Assembly (NCBI RefSeq): GCF_020510625.1
Contig: NZ_CP075191.1
Coordinates: 410,001-474,000, forward strand
Source of the DNA: Ferribacterium limneticum
GTDB taxonomy: Bacteria; Pseudomonadota; Gammaproteobacteria; Burkholderiales; Rhodocyclaceae
DNA length: 64,000 nt
Reading direction: 5' to 3'
Below, piece by piece: positions 29,265 to 36,844 of the stretch. Under the pieces are notes generated by a model that saw nothing but the letters and a program-made list of their open reading frames with translations, was not told where the DNA came from and did not search any database. Both the position numbers and the translations under genes were made by a program. Positions within the stretch are counted from its first letter, which is position 1; each line of letters begins with the position of its first letter.

Positions 29265-30167
29265 ATGAAAACAGGTTGGAAGACCCATGCCATCGGGCGA
29301 CATCTGGTGGATGTGCCGGGGGATGCGAAGTTGGTTGAAAGTTGGAAGTACAACAAAAATGTGTTGGAGCCGCTTCCGGTCAAGAGCGAAACGCACTTCA
29401 AGCTGATTGTCGAGCAGCGCGAGGCCGAATTGCGTAAGGCTCAGCAAAAGAAGCATGGCTCCATGCTCGTTGAGCGAGTGGCTCATGCACAGGGGTCTGT
29501 AACTCTCATTTCCTGGTCAAGTCCAACTTGGGACGGGATGTATTGGTTCGATAGTTATTTTTTTTCTGGCTCAAAATCGTTGAAGTACTCGGGCGATGTT
29601 TCGCTTGACCGGAAGCAGGCGGCTCTTGAACGCCGCGAACGTTATGCCCAAGAATGGCGCGAACTACGCTCCGGAGAAATTCCTGAGGGCATCGGTTTCG
29701 TAGCAGGCGACATGATCCTGGCAGACAAGGATTTCAATAGCGAAAGCTGGCGCATCTCCATTCAACTGGCCAATAAGCCGGATGTCTCACTCGAAATCTC
29801 GTCTTTTGTGGTAGGCAAGGTTGATCCTGAGCAAACCTTACGTAAGCGCGCAGGTGGCGTCGTGGCTGGCATGCTGGGGATGGGCCTCGGTTTGGCTCGC
29901 CTGCGCAATCGCGAACGTCCGGTTGGTCCGATTTGGGGGGAGGAAATCCTCGTTGCCGGCACGCAGAATGGCAAGCGCAGCTACGGCTTTAAGTGGGAAG
30001 CACCGGGCAAGGCCAACTCTTTGGCTGAACCTCAATTGAACATTGGGCTGGAAGTGGGCGAGAGTGCCTATGCGACGAATGCACAATCCTTTGCCAATGA
30101 TGAAGAGGCGCTGATGCTCTGGGATGGCATTGTTGACTCCATTCGTTTGCGTCCTGGAGCGGTTTAG
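29265..30167 (+). CDS. Tli4-like T6SS immunity protein
   Basis: About 300 residues from ATG 29265 (AAGGAAA upstream; an in-frame ATG at 29235 overlaps the effector). The opening MKTGWKTHAIGRHLVDVPGD and the later SWSSPTWDGMYWFDSYFFSG and GEEILVAGTQNGKRSYGFKW recall Tli4-family immunity proteins of lipase effectors. No clear signal peptide, but a hydrophobic GGVVAGMLGMGLGLARL stretch is present near residue 212. Coupled to the lipase gene and therefore likely its specific inhibitor. Family call from remembered features. Confidence 0.7.
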   Translation: MKTGWKTHAIGRHLVDVPGDAKLVESWKYNKNVLEPLPVKSETHFKLIVEQREAELRKAQQKKHGSMLVERVAHAQGSVTLISWSSPTWDGMYWFDSYFFSGSKSLKYSGDVSLDRKQAALERRERYAQEWRELRSGEIPEGIGFVAGDMILADKDFNSESWRISIQLANKPDVSLEISSFVVGKVDPEQTLRKRAGGVVAGMLGMGLGLARLRNRERPVGPIWGEEILVAGTQNGKRSYGFKWEAPGKANSLAEPQLNIGLEVGESAYATNAQSFANDEEALMLWDGIVDSIRLRPGAV

Positions 30168-30172
30168 CCGCA

Positions 30173-30694
30173 ATGCTTGCGTCGATTATTCGGATGAGTG
30201 GTGTTAAACGGGAGTGGTCCTGCCGTGTTGTTGGTCGGGGATTGCTCTTGGTCGCAATGCCTCTGCTTTTGTCTTCATGCTGTATTTTCGGTTTCGAAAC
30301 AACGAGTTCATATGAATGGCAGGCCTCTTTTCCGGAAGATACCCAGCAGCTAAAAAGGGGGTGCGAAATTGATGCTCAAGTTAGTGCTGACCTTGCAAAG
30401 AAGCGTATTGAGAAAATGCTCGCGAGAGAGTGCGCAAAGGCAGAACCTTTTGCCTCTGTTCAGTTTGTAAATCCCAGCACGGGAGCAAGCTACGGTTCTT
30501 CATTGGCTGCATCGACAGCCGAAGCCCTCTGTCCTGACTGGCGGCAAAATAAAACGGTGTCTGAGAACAATCTTGGGAGCTATTGCCGGGAATGTTTCAT
30601 CTCTCAAAATGAAATCGAGAGGTGCTTCGAAAAAAATGGCTTAAAACGTGTCGAGGTTCAAAGCATTGGTTGCAAGCCGATGCGATTATTTTGA
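30173..30694 (+). CDS. Small predicted lipoprotein in the T6SS island
   Basis: 173 residues from the first ATG (a second ATG at 30194 is equally possible). LLLVAMPLLLSSCC is a signal peptide with a lipobox ending at Cys36 or Cys37. The mature part is Cys-rich (several Cys after residue 60) and has no domain I recognise. Position directly after the immunity gene suggests a second immunity or accessory protein in the periplasm, but this is inference. Confidence 0.6.
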   Translation: MLASIIRMSGVKREWSCRVVGRGLLLVAMPLLLSSCCIFGFETTSSYEWQASFPEDTQQLKRGCEIDAQVSADLAKKRIEKMLARECAKAEPFASVQFVNPSTGASYGSSLAASTAEALCPDWRQNKTVSENNLGSYCRECFISQNEIERCFEKNGLKRVEVQSIGCKPMRLF

Positions 30695-30715
30695 GCTTTT
30701 GGGAGTACGAATCTG

Positions 30716-30880
30716 ATGTTGATCAATAGGCGACGGAATTTGCTCGCGCTAGTCAGTTTGCCAGCGTTGTCGCTGTTGGCGTTTGCGCGGGTTACCCCGT
30801 CAATTTCTGTGGGCGTGGCTATTGCTTATCTGAATCGCGAGTTATTTAAATCGCCCCATCAACGTACGCAACATTTTTAG
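30716..30880 (+). pseudogene. 5' remnant of a gene cut by the IS3-type insertion
   Basis: 54 codons starting MLINRRRNLLALVSLPALSL, a positively charged then hydrophobic signal-like sequence, followed by only about 30 residues before a stop in the IS boundary region. The preceding gene ends 22 bases upstream. It is most simply the start of an exported protein truncated by the mobile element. No continuation with the same features was found on the far side. Confidence 0.45.
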
Positions 30881-31121
30881 CCCAAGCCTAAGGGTTTCCG
30901 ATTGTAAAAAACCTCGATGTATTCAAAGGTTGTGGCCTTGATCTCGGCGTGCGTGGCGTAGCGAACACCATGGACTCGCTCGTTCTTGAAGCTGTTGAAC
31001 CAACTCTCCGTCGGCGCATTGTCCCAGCAGTTTCCTTTCCGGCTCATCGAGCAGGTCATGCCGTAGGCTCTGAGCTTCTCCTGAAAGACCTGGCTGGCGT
31101 ATTGGCTGCCCCGGTCGGAGT

Positions 31122-31129
31122 GATGCATC
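31122..31129. repeat. 8-bp target duplication, left side of IS256-type element
   Basis: GATGCATC directly adjoining the left inverted repeat; the same 8 bases adjoin the right end at 32554-32561. Deleting the IS256-type element and one copy restores IS3 orfB in frame. Confidence 0.9.
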
Positions 31130-32553
31130 GGGGGTGTCTGAATTTCTGCGCGTGAGGCGTGAGGAGACTTTTCCACGGTGACGGCTGCCGAAGGTCCGTT
31201 CAGACCGTAGGCTGACGGCGCGGTGGGAAAGTCGGTGGTCATTTTATCCGCGTGCAGCTTCAAAGCGTTCGGCGTAGAGGATGGCAAATTGGTTCATGGC
31301 ATCCTTCCAATCCTTGGCTGCCCGTCCCCAGTCGGCGGTGATGTTGCGCAAGGCCAGCCAGATCAGCTTGGTGGCTGCATCGTCGCTCGGGAAATGGCCG
31401 CGCGTCTTGATGATCTTGCGTAGCCGGGCATTGACGCTTTCGATAGCGTTGGTCGTGTAGATCACCCGGCGGATCGCCGGCGGGAAGACGAAGAAGGGAA
31501 TGACCCGGTCCCAGGCCCGACGCCAGGCAGCGGCCACGGTCGGGAATTTCTCACCCCACAGCCCCTGCGCGAAGGCCTCCAGTTCCGCCATGGCCGCTTC
31601 GGCGCTGGGTGCCGTGTAAATTGGCTTGATCGCTGCCGCCAGCGCCTTGCGATCCTTCCTGCTGGCGTAATCGAGGCTGTTGCGAATCAGATGCACGATG
31701 CAGGTCTGCAGCGTGGTCGCCGGGAACACTGCGGACAGCGCTTCCGGCATCCCCTTCAGGCCATCGGTGACGGCGATCAGGATGTCGGCTACGCCGCGGG
31801 TCTTCAAATCGTTGAAGACCTTCATCCAGAACTTGGCGCCCTCGGTGTTCTCGATCCACAACCCGAGGATGTCCCGTGTGCCATCCGGCAGCACGCCCAG
31901 GGCCAGATAGATGGCCTTGTTGCGGACCACGGCATCCTCCCGAATCTTGACCCGCAGGGCATCAAAGAAGACGACCGGATACATCGCTTCTAGTGGGCGC
32001 GACTGCCAGGCGGTGACCTCGGCCATCACCGCATCGGTGACCGAACTGATGAATTCCGGTGACACCTCTGTGTCGTACTGCTCGGCCAGAAATCCCTGAA
32101 TCTCGCGCACCGTCATGCCGCGGGCGTACATGGCGACGATCTTGTCGTCGAAGCCGGTGAAACGCCGCTCGTGCTTGGGAATGAGCAAAGGTTCGAAGCT
32201 GCCCTGACGGTCGCGCGGGACGTCGATCCGAAGCGGCCCATCGTCGGTCAGCACGGTCTTGCCGCTGACCCCGTTGCGGTGGTTGCCGATCTCGCCGGGC
32301 TTGTCGGCGCCGGGTGGGTAACCCAGGTGATGGCTGAGTTCGGCACCCAGGATGCGTTCAATCAGAGCCTTCTTGAAGGCCATCGAGGCGGCATTCACCG
32401 CCTCGGCGTCCATCGGGCCAATGACCATCCGATCAATGAGTTCTTTGGGAATGCTGGGCAGCGCCGCTGCCGGTTTCTTCTTGCTCGTCTTGCTTGGCAT
32501 ACATGCTCCTTATCGACATGTTATGCCTCACACACAAAATTTCTGACAAGCTC
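31130..32553 (-). mobile_element. IS256-family insertion sequence (complete)
   Basis: 1424 bases bounded by imperfect inverted repeats: left end GGGGGTGTCTGAATTTCTGC.. and right end (reverse strand) GAGCTTGTCAGAAATTTTGT.., sharing about 20 of 29 positions including TGAGGC. Flanked by the 8-base duplication GATGCATC. Contains one transposase gene on the minus strand. It lies inside orfB of the IS3-type element. Confidence 0.92.
31244..32500 (-). CDS. IS256-family transposase
   Basis: 418 residues, full length for the family. Mutator/IS256 motifs: MAFKKALIERILGAELSHHL near the N-terminus, FFDALRVKIRED with the first catalytic Asp, AVTDGLKGMPEALSAVFPAT with the second, CIVHLIRNSLDYA, and TTNAIESVNARLRKIIKTRG with the catalytic Glu. 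All appear intact, so the element may be active. Confidence 0.96.
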   Translation of the reverse strand: MPSKTSKKKPAAALPSIPKELIDRMVIGPMDAEAVNAASMAFKKALIERILGAELSHHLGYPPGADKPGEIGNHRNGVSGKTVLTDDGPLRIDVPRDRQGSFEPLLIPKHERRFTGFDDKIVAMYARGMTVREIQGFLAEQYDTEVSPEFISSVTDAVMAEVTAWQSRPLEAMYPVVFFDALRVKIREDAVVRNKAIYLALGVLPDGTRDILGLWIENTEGAKFWMKVFNDLKTRGVADILIAVTDGLKGMPEALSAVFPATTLQTCIVHLIRNSLDYASRKDRKALAAAIKPIYTAPSAEAAMAELEAFAQGLWGEKFPTVAAAWRRAWDRVIPFFVFPPAIRRVIYTTNAIESVNARLRKIIKTRGHFPSDDAATKLIWLALRNITADWGRAAKDWKDAMNQFAILYAERFEAARG

Positions 32554-32561
32554 GATGCATC
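32554..32561. repeat. 8-bp target duplication, right side of IS256-type element
   Basis: GATGCATC following the right inverted repeat, identical to 31122-31129. Continues directly into IS3 orfB sequence (AGCCCCGGCGCC). Confidence 0.9.
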
Positions 32562-33123
32562 AGCCCCGGCGCCGGCCGCTTCCTGAACCAAGCCATGGTC
32601 AGCGCATCCGTCACGATGTCCGCCGTCATGCGCGGCTTCAACGACCAGCCAACCACTTCGCGGTTAAACAGGTCGAGAACGATCGCCAGATAGAGCCAGC
32701 CTTCATCGGTCCACAGGTAGGTGATGTCCGACGTCCAAACCTGATTCGGCGCCGTCGGCATAAAGTTTCTGGCGAGCAGGTTCTCCGCCACCGGCAGGCC
32801 GTGCTTCGAGTCGGTCGTAACCTTGTAGCGTCGCTTGTGGCGGGCGTAGATGCCGTTGTCACGCATCAGCCGTTCAACCCGTGCCTTGCTGGCCGAGAAA
32901 CCTCTCGTCCGCAGCTCGCGCACCATGCGCGGACTGCCGTAGGCCCCTCTGAGTTCGGCATGAATAGCGCGGATCAGGGCCAGCATCTGGCTGTCGGACA
33001 GGCGCTTGCGATCCGGTTTGCCGCCGCGCTTCCAGGCGCGATAGCCGCTGATGCTGACGTCGAGGACATCGCACATTTCTGTCAGGGAATACGCCTTGCC
33101 CTGCGCAGCAATCCAGGCGTACT

Positions 33124-33414
33124 TCACAGAACATCCTTTGCGAAGTACGCCGTCGCTTTTTTTAGGATTTCGTTCTCCCGCTTGAGCCGGAGATTCTCGG
33201 CACGCAGCCGGGTGAGTTCCATCTCTTCTGGCGTCACTACTCTGCTACCCGCCCCGGCAAGCTTGCCTTCTGCTGATGCCTTGACCCAGTTGCGCACGGT
33301 CTGGTCGCCGAGGCCGAGTTCCTTGCACACCGTGCTGACGCTCTGGCCATCTTTGATTCGTTTGACCGCCAGTTCCTTGAACTCGATCGTGTATGCCTGT
33401 TTCGGTATCTTCAT
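33124..33414 (-). CDS. IS3-family transposase OrfA
   Basis: 96 residues. MKIPKQAYTIEFKELAVKRI begins the HTH_8-type fold (VSTVCKELGLGDQTVRNWVK), followed by a leucine-zipper-like helix LTRLRAENLRLKRENEILKK. A run of seven As followed by GC (minus strand, near 33157-33163) lies in the 3' part, a typical site for the programmed frameshift that fuses OrfA with OrfB. Confidence 0.92.
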   Translation of the reverse strand: MKIPKQAYTIEFKELAVKRIKDGQSVSTVCKELGLGDQTVRNWVKASAEGKLAGAGSRVVTPEEMELTRLRAENLRLKRENEILKKATAYFAKDVL

Positions 33415-33481
33415 TTCCTGCCTTCCAAAAGTGACTCGATTTTATGTCACCCTTGGCAGACGAAATTTCGGGGGAAGCTCA

Positions 33482-34156
33482 GTTCTATTCGAGCCTATAG
33501 ATGATCTACCTAGCCGCGTTCGGGATGAGTTTAAGAAGGACAATGCCCAACTGCGCGAAGTATTCAATGCCTATATCGATATCGTTCCCAAGAAAACTGG
33601 CACGATGGAAGAGGTGCTGGCCTCCCACATGCAGGTCATGCATCGTTGGCTGAAAGAACGGGTTGCCAGCAACGGCGAGTCGGTATCGAAGGCCCGCTTG
33701 GTGCAGATGCGCGACGAGGCGAAGAAAAAAGCCAAAGCTGCTCGCAAGCAACAGGCGTCCGTATTGGCCGAAAATCAGGGGGCCTATGGCGGTGAGATGC
33801 CCGTTTGGTCATCGGAGCAGGAGGAACAATTCGAGGCGGCCGCTAAGGAGCGCAAAGCGGCAGACAAAGAATACGATGAAGCAAGCGATGCCTTGAAAGA
33901 CTTGAAGCAAGAGGAACGCAAGTATGTCTGGGATGTTCAGGACATCTACTTCAGGGAGAGCCAGGGCCAGAAACTGTCACTCCGCGAGCGAAGCATCAAG
34001 GATGCGTGGGAAGACACCGCGCCGCTACCCGAGGCGGTGAAACGCTTCTTTGATATGTTCTCCCATGATTCGATAGCGCACTTCAACTTTGATACGAGCC
34101 GCTTGTCCGACTGGCGGACAGTTTACTTCGGGGACAGTAAATTTAAACCGAGTTAA
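33482..34156 (+). pseudogene. 3' fragment of a large effector-like protein
   Basis: 225 codons open from the IS3 end to a TAA, with no start near the junction; the long frame upstream (from 32171) is antisense to the transposases. The fragment starts VLFEPIDDLPSRVRDEFKKD, has a Lys/Ala/Glu-rich coiled segment (RDEAKKKAKAARKQQASVLA) and ends RFFDMFSHDSIAHFNFDTSR then LSDWRTVYFG. The HDS-containing end resembles the C-terminal region of DUF2235 (Tle1-type) lipases, which fits the T6SS surroundings, but I hold that lightly. Confidence 0.5.
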
Positions 34157-34186
34157 GTCTCTGCGTGTGACGCTAAACCCACGGCC

Positions 34187-34340
34187 CACCGCTCCTACCC
34201 GCTCGGTGCCCCCTACAACGGCTAAGGGGCGGCGGCATCACCGCCCCCCGGGGCGGAGAAAAAAGTAAAGCCAAAGCCGATAACGTCTTCGGCCCCGCCA
34301 GCGTCTCTAACCAGCTGCTCAGCGAAAGCGACCAACACGA
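34187..34340 (+). pseudogene. Decayed vgrG fragment
   Basis: CACCGCTCCTACCCGCTCGG and the following CCCCCTACAACGGCTAAGGG and CAGCTGCTCAGCGAAAGCGA align with the intact vgrG near 26034-26310 (encoding YLLGALYNGQGEGGIAATPG and NQLLLDDSDQ). The copy has a stop in place of the Gln of NGQ, frame damage and an internal deletion joining the two conserved pieces. It shows that a second vgrG once stood here. Confidence 0.75.
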
Positions 34341-34354
34341 TTTTTTAAAAGTTC

Positions 34355-34393
34355 TTGACCAAAACATATCGATATAACTAATATTATCGATAT
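34355..34393 (+). promoter_or_regulatory. Promoter and operator of the arsR operon, overlapping the start codon
   Basis: TTGACC (34355-34360) and TAATAT (34379-34384) are 18 bases apart. The expected transcription start falls at or next to the ATG (34392), and there is no ribosome binding site, so the mRNA looks leaderless. Inverted repeat ATATCGAT (34366-34373) / ATCGATAT (34386-34393) flanks the -10 region and overlaps the start codon; this suits an ArsR-type autorepressor. Confidence 0.65.
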
Positions 34394-34703
34394 GAAAAAC
34401 GACTATACCAAAGCGATTCCGCCTGCCTGGCAGGCGATGTCGAAAATCTTTGTGGCGCTGGGCGATGAGCATCGGCAGCGCATTCTGCTGTTGTTCGAGC
34501 CGGGCGAGCGGCTCAATGTGGGGCAGATCGCCGAGGTTTCCACGCTCGCCCGGTCGACCGTTTCGCACCACCTGAAAATCCTCCATGAGTCCGGTGTGCT
34601 GGCTTCCGAGAAGCTTGGCAAGGAGGTCTGGTTCTGGATCAATCGCGAGTCGCTGGAAAGCACCTTTACCAACGTGCTCGATTACCTGCGGGAGCATTCA
34701 TGA
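34392..34703 (+). CDS. ArsR-family winged-helix regulator
   Basis: 103 residues. Winged helix-turn-helix with KIFVALGDEHRQRILLLFEP, LNVGQIAEVSTLARSTVSHH and LKILHESGVLASEKLGKEVW. Lacks the ELCVCDL metal-binding cysteines of ArsR/SmtB sensors; in fact it has no cysteine, so the inducer is not a thiolate-bound metal. Overlaps the acyltransferase/ligase gene by 4 bases and probably represses the whole operon through the palindrome at its start. Confidence 0.9.
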   Translation: MKNDYTKAIPPAWQAMSKIFVALGDEHRQRILLLFEPGERLNVGQIAEVSTLARSTVSHHLKILHESGVLASEKLGKEVWFWINRESLESTFTNVLDYLREHS

Positions 34704-36844
34704 TGCGCAAGTTGTTGCGGCCGCTGTTGCGCGGTCTGGCCCGGTTGCTGTTTCGCATTGAAGTGCCGATGCAACAGGCGAGTTTTGATCATGAACGCCT
34801 GCTGATCGTCGCCAATCACCAGTCTTTCCTTGATGGTCTTTTGATCGGCTTGTTCCTGCCTATCGACCCGGTGTTCGTCGTGCATACGACCATCGCCGAG
34901 AGTTTTTTCTTCCGCATCCTTTTGTCGCAGGTCGAGTATCTGGCGGTTGATCCGACCAGCCCGATGGCGATGAAGAAGGTCATCCGCCTGATCGAATCCG
35001 GCCGCCCGGTGGTGATTTTTCCGGAAGGGCGTATCACGCTGACTGGTTCGCTGATGAAGGTCTACGACGGCCCGGCTTTTGTTGCCGCCAAGACCGGCGC
35101 GACCGTGGTGCCGGTGCGGGTCGATGGTGCCCATCGCAGCTACTTCTCGCGCCTGTCGGGCAAGCACCCGAAGACCTTGTTCCCGAAAGTCCGCCTGAGC
35201 ATTCTGCCCGAGCGCCATTTTCCGATGCCGGAAGGCGCCACCGCCAAGCTGCGCCGTCGCAAGTCGGGCGAGGCGATGCGCCGGCTGATGCAGGAAATGA
35301 TCTTCGCCTCGCGGCCGCAGCAGACGCTCTATGCCGCGCTGTGCGATGCGGCCGAGATCTATGGTCGTCGGCGCCGCTTGCTGGAAGACGTCAAGCAGAT
35401 CGAATATTCGTATAACGACCTGCTGAAAATGGCGCTGATGCTGGGCCGCCAGATTGAGCGTATTTCGCAGCCCGGCGAGAAGGTCGGTCTGCTGCTGCCC
35501 AATCTGGTGCCGACCATCGGCCTGATTTTCGGCTTGACCGCAAGAAAACGTATTCCGGCCATGCTCAACTATTCGGCTGGCACCGAGGCCATCCAGGCCG
35601 CCTGCGATGCCGCTGAAATTCGTACTGTCGTTACTTCGCGCGCCTTCGTCGAGCAGGCCAAACTGATCGACAAGCTGGCCGGGCTGAGCGGCGTGCAACT
35701 GGTATATCTGGAGGATGTCCGGGAAAAGATCGGCCTCGGTGACAAGCTGTGGCTGATGGGCTACGCGCTGCATTTTCCGCGCGCCTTTGAACTGCCGGCC
35801 TCGCCGGAGGATGCCGCCGTCGTGTTGTTTACCTCTGGTTCCGAAGGCAAGCCGAAGGGTGTCGTACTGCCGCACCGGGCCATTCTCGCCAACATCGCGC
35901 AGATCCGTTCGGTGATCGACTTCTCGGTCTACGACAAGGTGCTCAACGCATTGCCGATCTTCCACTCCTTCGGCCTGACCGCCGGCGCGCTGCTGCCGGT
36001 CCTGAACGGCGCCAGCCTCTTTCTCTACCCGTCGCCGCTGCACTATCGGGTGATTCCGGAACTGGCCTACGACCGTGGCTGCACCGTGCTGTTCGGCACC
36101 TCGACCTTCCTCGCCAACTACGCCAAGTTCGCCAACCCGTACGACTTCTACCGCCTGCGTTATGTCGTGGCCGGCGCCGAGAAGCTGTCCGAGTCGGTGC
36201 GCAACGTTTGGTTCGAGAAGTTCGGCCTGCGCATTTTCGAAGGCTACGGCGCGACCGAAACCGCACCGGTGCTCGCCGTCAATACGCCGATGGCCTACCG
36301 GACCGGTACTGTCGGCAACCTGTTGCCCGGCGTCGAACACAAGCTGGTGCCCGTGCCGGGCATCGAGCACGGCGGCATCCTGCATGTGCGTGGCCCCAAC
36401 GTGATGGCCGGTTACTTGAAAGCCGACCTGCCCGGCGTGCTGCAACCGCCGGTTTCGGATATCGGCGATGGCTGGTATGAAACCGGTGATGTGGTGGAGC
36501 TGGATGAGGATGGTTTCGTCAAGATCGTTGGCCGGGTCAAACGTTTTGCCAAGATCGCCGGCGAAATGGTCAGCCTGGAAGTGGTCGAAAAACTCGCCAC
36601 CGCAACCTCGCCAGCCTTGCCCCACGCCGCCTCCAGTCAGCCCGACCCGGCCAAGGGCGAAGCGCTGGTGCTATTCACCACCGATGGCGAACTGACGCGC
36701 GAACTGCTCGCCGCCAAAGCGCGCGAAATCGGCGTGCCGGAACTGGCCGTGCCGCGCAAGATCCACAAGGTCGAGGCGCTGCCGCTGCTCGGCACTGGCA
36801 AGGTCGATTACGTGACGCTGAAACGCTTGGCGGAAGCTGTTTGA
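34700..36844 (+). CDS. aas: Aas-like bifunctional acyltransferase / acyl-ACP synthetase
   Basis: 714 residues, close to E. coli Aas (719). N-terminal PlsC-type acyltransferase with NHQSFLDGLLIGLF (NHx4D) and FPEGRITLTGSL; then an AMP-binding ligase with FTSGSEGKPKGVVLPHR and YGATETAPVLAVNT and a C-terminal GTGKVDYVTLKRL lysine motif. Aas re-acylates lysophosphatidylethanolamine at the inner membrane using acyl-ACP. ATG 34700 or 34703 could start it, both overlapping the arsR stop, with GGGAG upstream. Works with LplT, here encoded two genes downstream. Confidence 0.9.
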   Translation: MMRKLLRPLLRGLARLLFRIEVPMQQASFDHERLLIVANHQSFLDGLLIGLFLPIDPVFVVHTTIAESFFFRILLSQVEYLAVDPTSPMAMKKVIRLIESGRPVVIFPEGRITLTGSLMKVYDGPAFVAAKTGATVVPVRVDGAHRSYFSRLSGKHPKTLFPKVRLSILPERHFPMPEGATAKLRRRKSGEAMRRLMQEMIFASRPQQTLYAALCDAAEIYGRRRRLLEDVKQIEYSYNDLLKMALMLGRQIERISQPGEKVGLLLPNLVPTIGLIFGLTARKRIPAMLNYSAGTEAIQAACDAAEIRTVVTSRAFVEQAKLIDKLAGLSGVQLVYLEDVREKIGLGDKLWLMGYALHFPRAFELPASPEDAAVVLFTSGSEGKPKGVVLPHRAILANIAQIRSVIDFSVYDKVLNALPIFHSFGLTAGALLPVLNGASLFLYPSPLHYRVIPELAYDRGCTVLFGTSTFLANYAKFANPYDFYRLRYVVAGAEKLSESVRNVWFEKFGLRIFEGYGATETAPVLAVNTPMAYRTGTVGNLLPGVEHKLVPVPGIEHGGILHVRGPNVMAGYLKADLPGVLQPPVSDIGDGWYETGDVVELDEDGFVKIVGRVKRFAKIAGEMVSLEVVEKLATATSPALPHAASSQPDPAKGEALVLFTTDGELTRELLAAKAREIGVPELAVPRKIHKVEALPLLGTGKVDYVTLKRLAEAV

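Larger units (their letters stand above)
30877..33127 (-). pseudogene. IS3-family transposase OrfB, interrupted
   Basis: The N-terminal part (32562-33127) has MKYAWIAAQGKAYSLTEMCD, an HTH_21 region and TSDITYLWTDEGWLYLAIVL of the integrase core (first two DDE residues region). The C-terminal part (30877-31121) continues HHSDRGSQYASQVFQEKLRA and SFKNERVH. Joining across the IS256-type element with one target copy gives ..RPAPGLMHHSDRGSQ.. without a shift. The last residues after FYNRK are abnormal, so the 3' end is also damaged. GTG start overlaps the orfA stop by 4 bases. Confidence 0.85.
30881..33481 (-). mobile_element. IS3-family element (left end degraded), interrupted by an IS256-family element
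   Basis: orfA at 33124-33414 and orfB at 30877-33127 read on the minus strand. The right outer end (reading minus) starts TGAGCTTCCCCCGAAATTTC, which looks like an IS3-type terminal repeat, so the boundary is placed at 33481. The left end is unclear: the reading frame ends soon after FYNRK, where complete OrfB proteins continue, and no matching terminal repeat was seen. The left boundary given is approximate. Confidence 0.7.

Noticed and set aside
32171-33481. Upstream part of the long plus-strand frame that ends at 34156
   Set aside because: It is antisense to IS256 and IS3 transposase genes; only the part after 33482 is protein-like.
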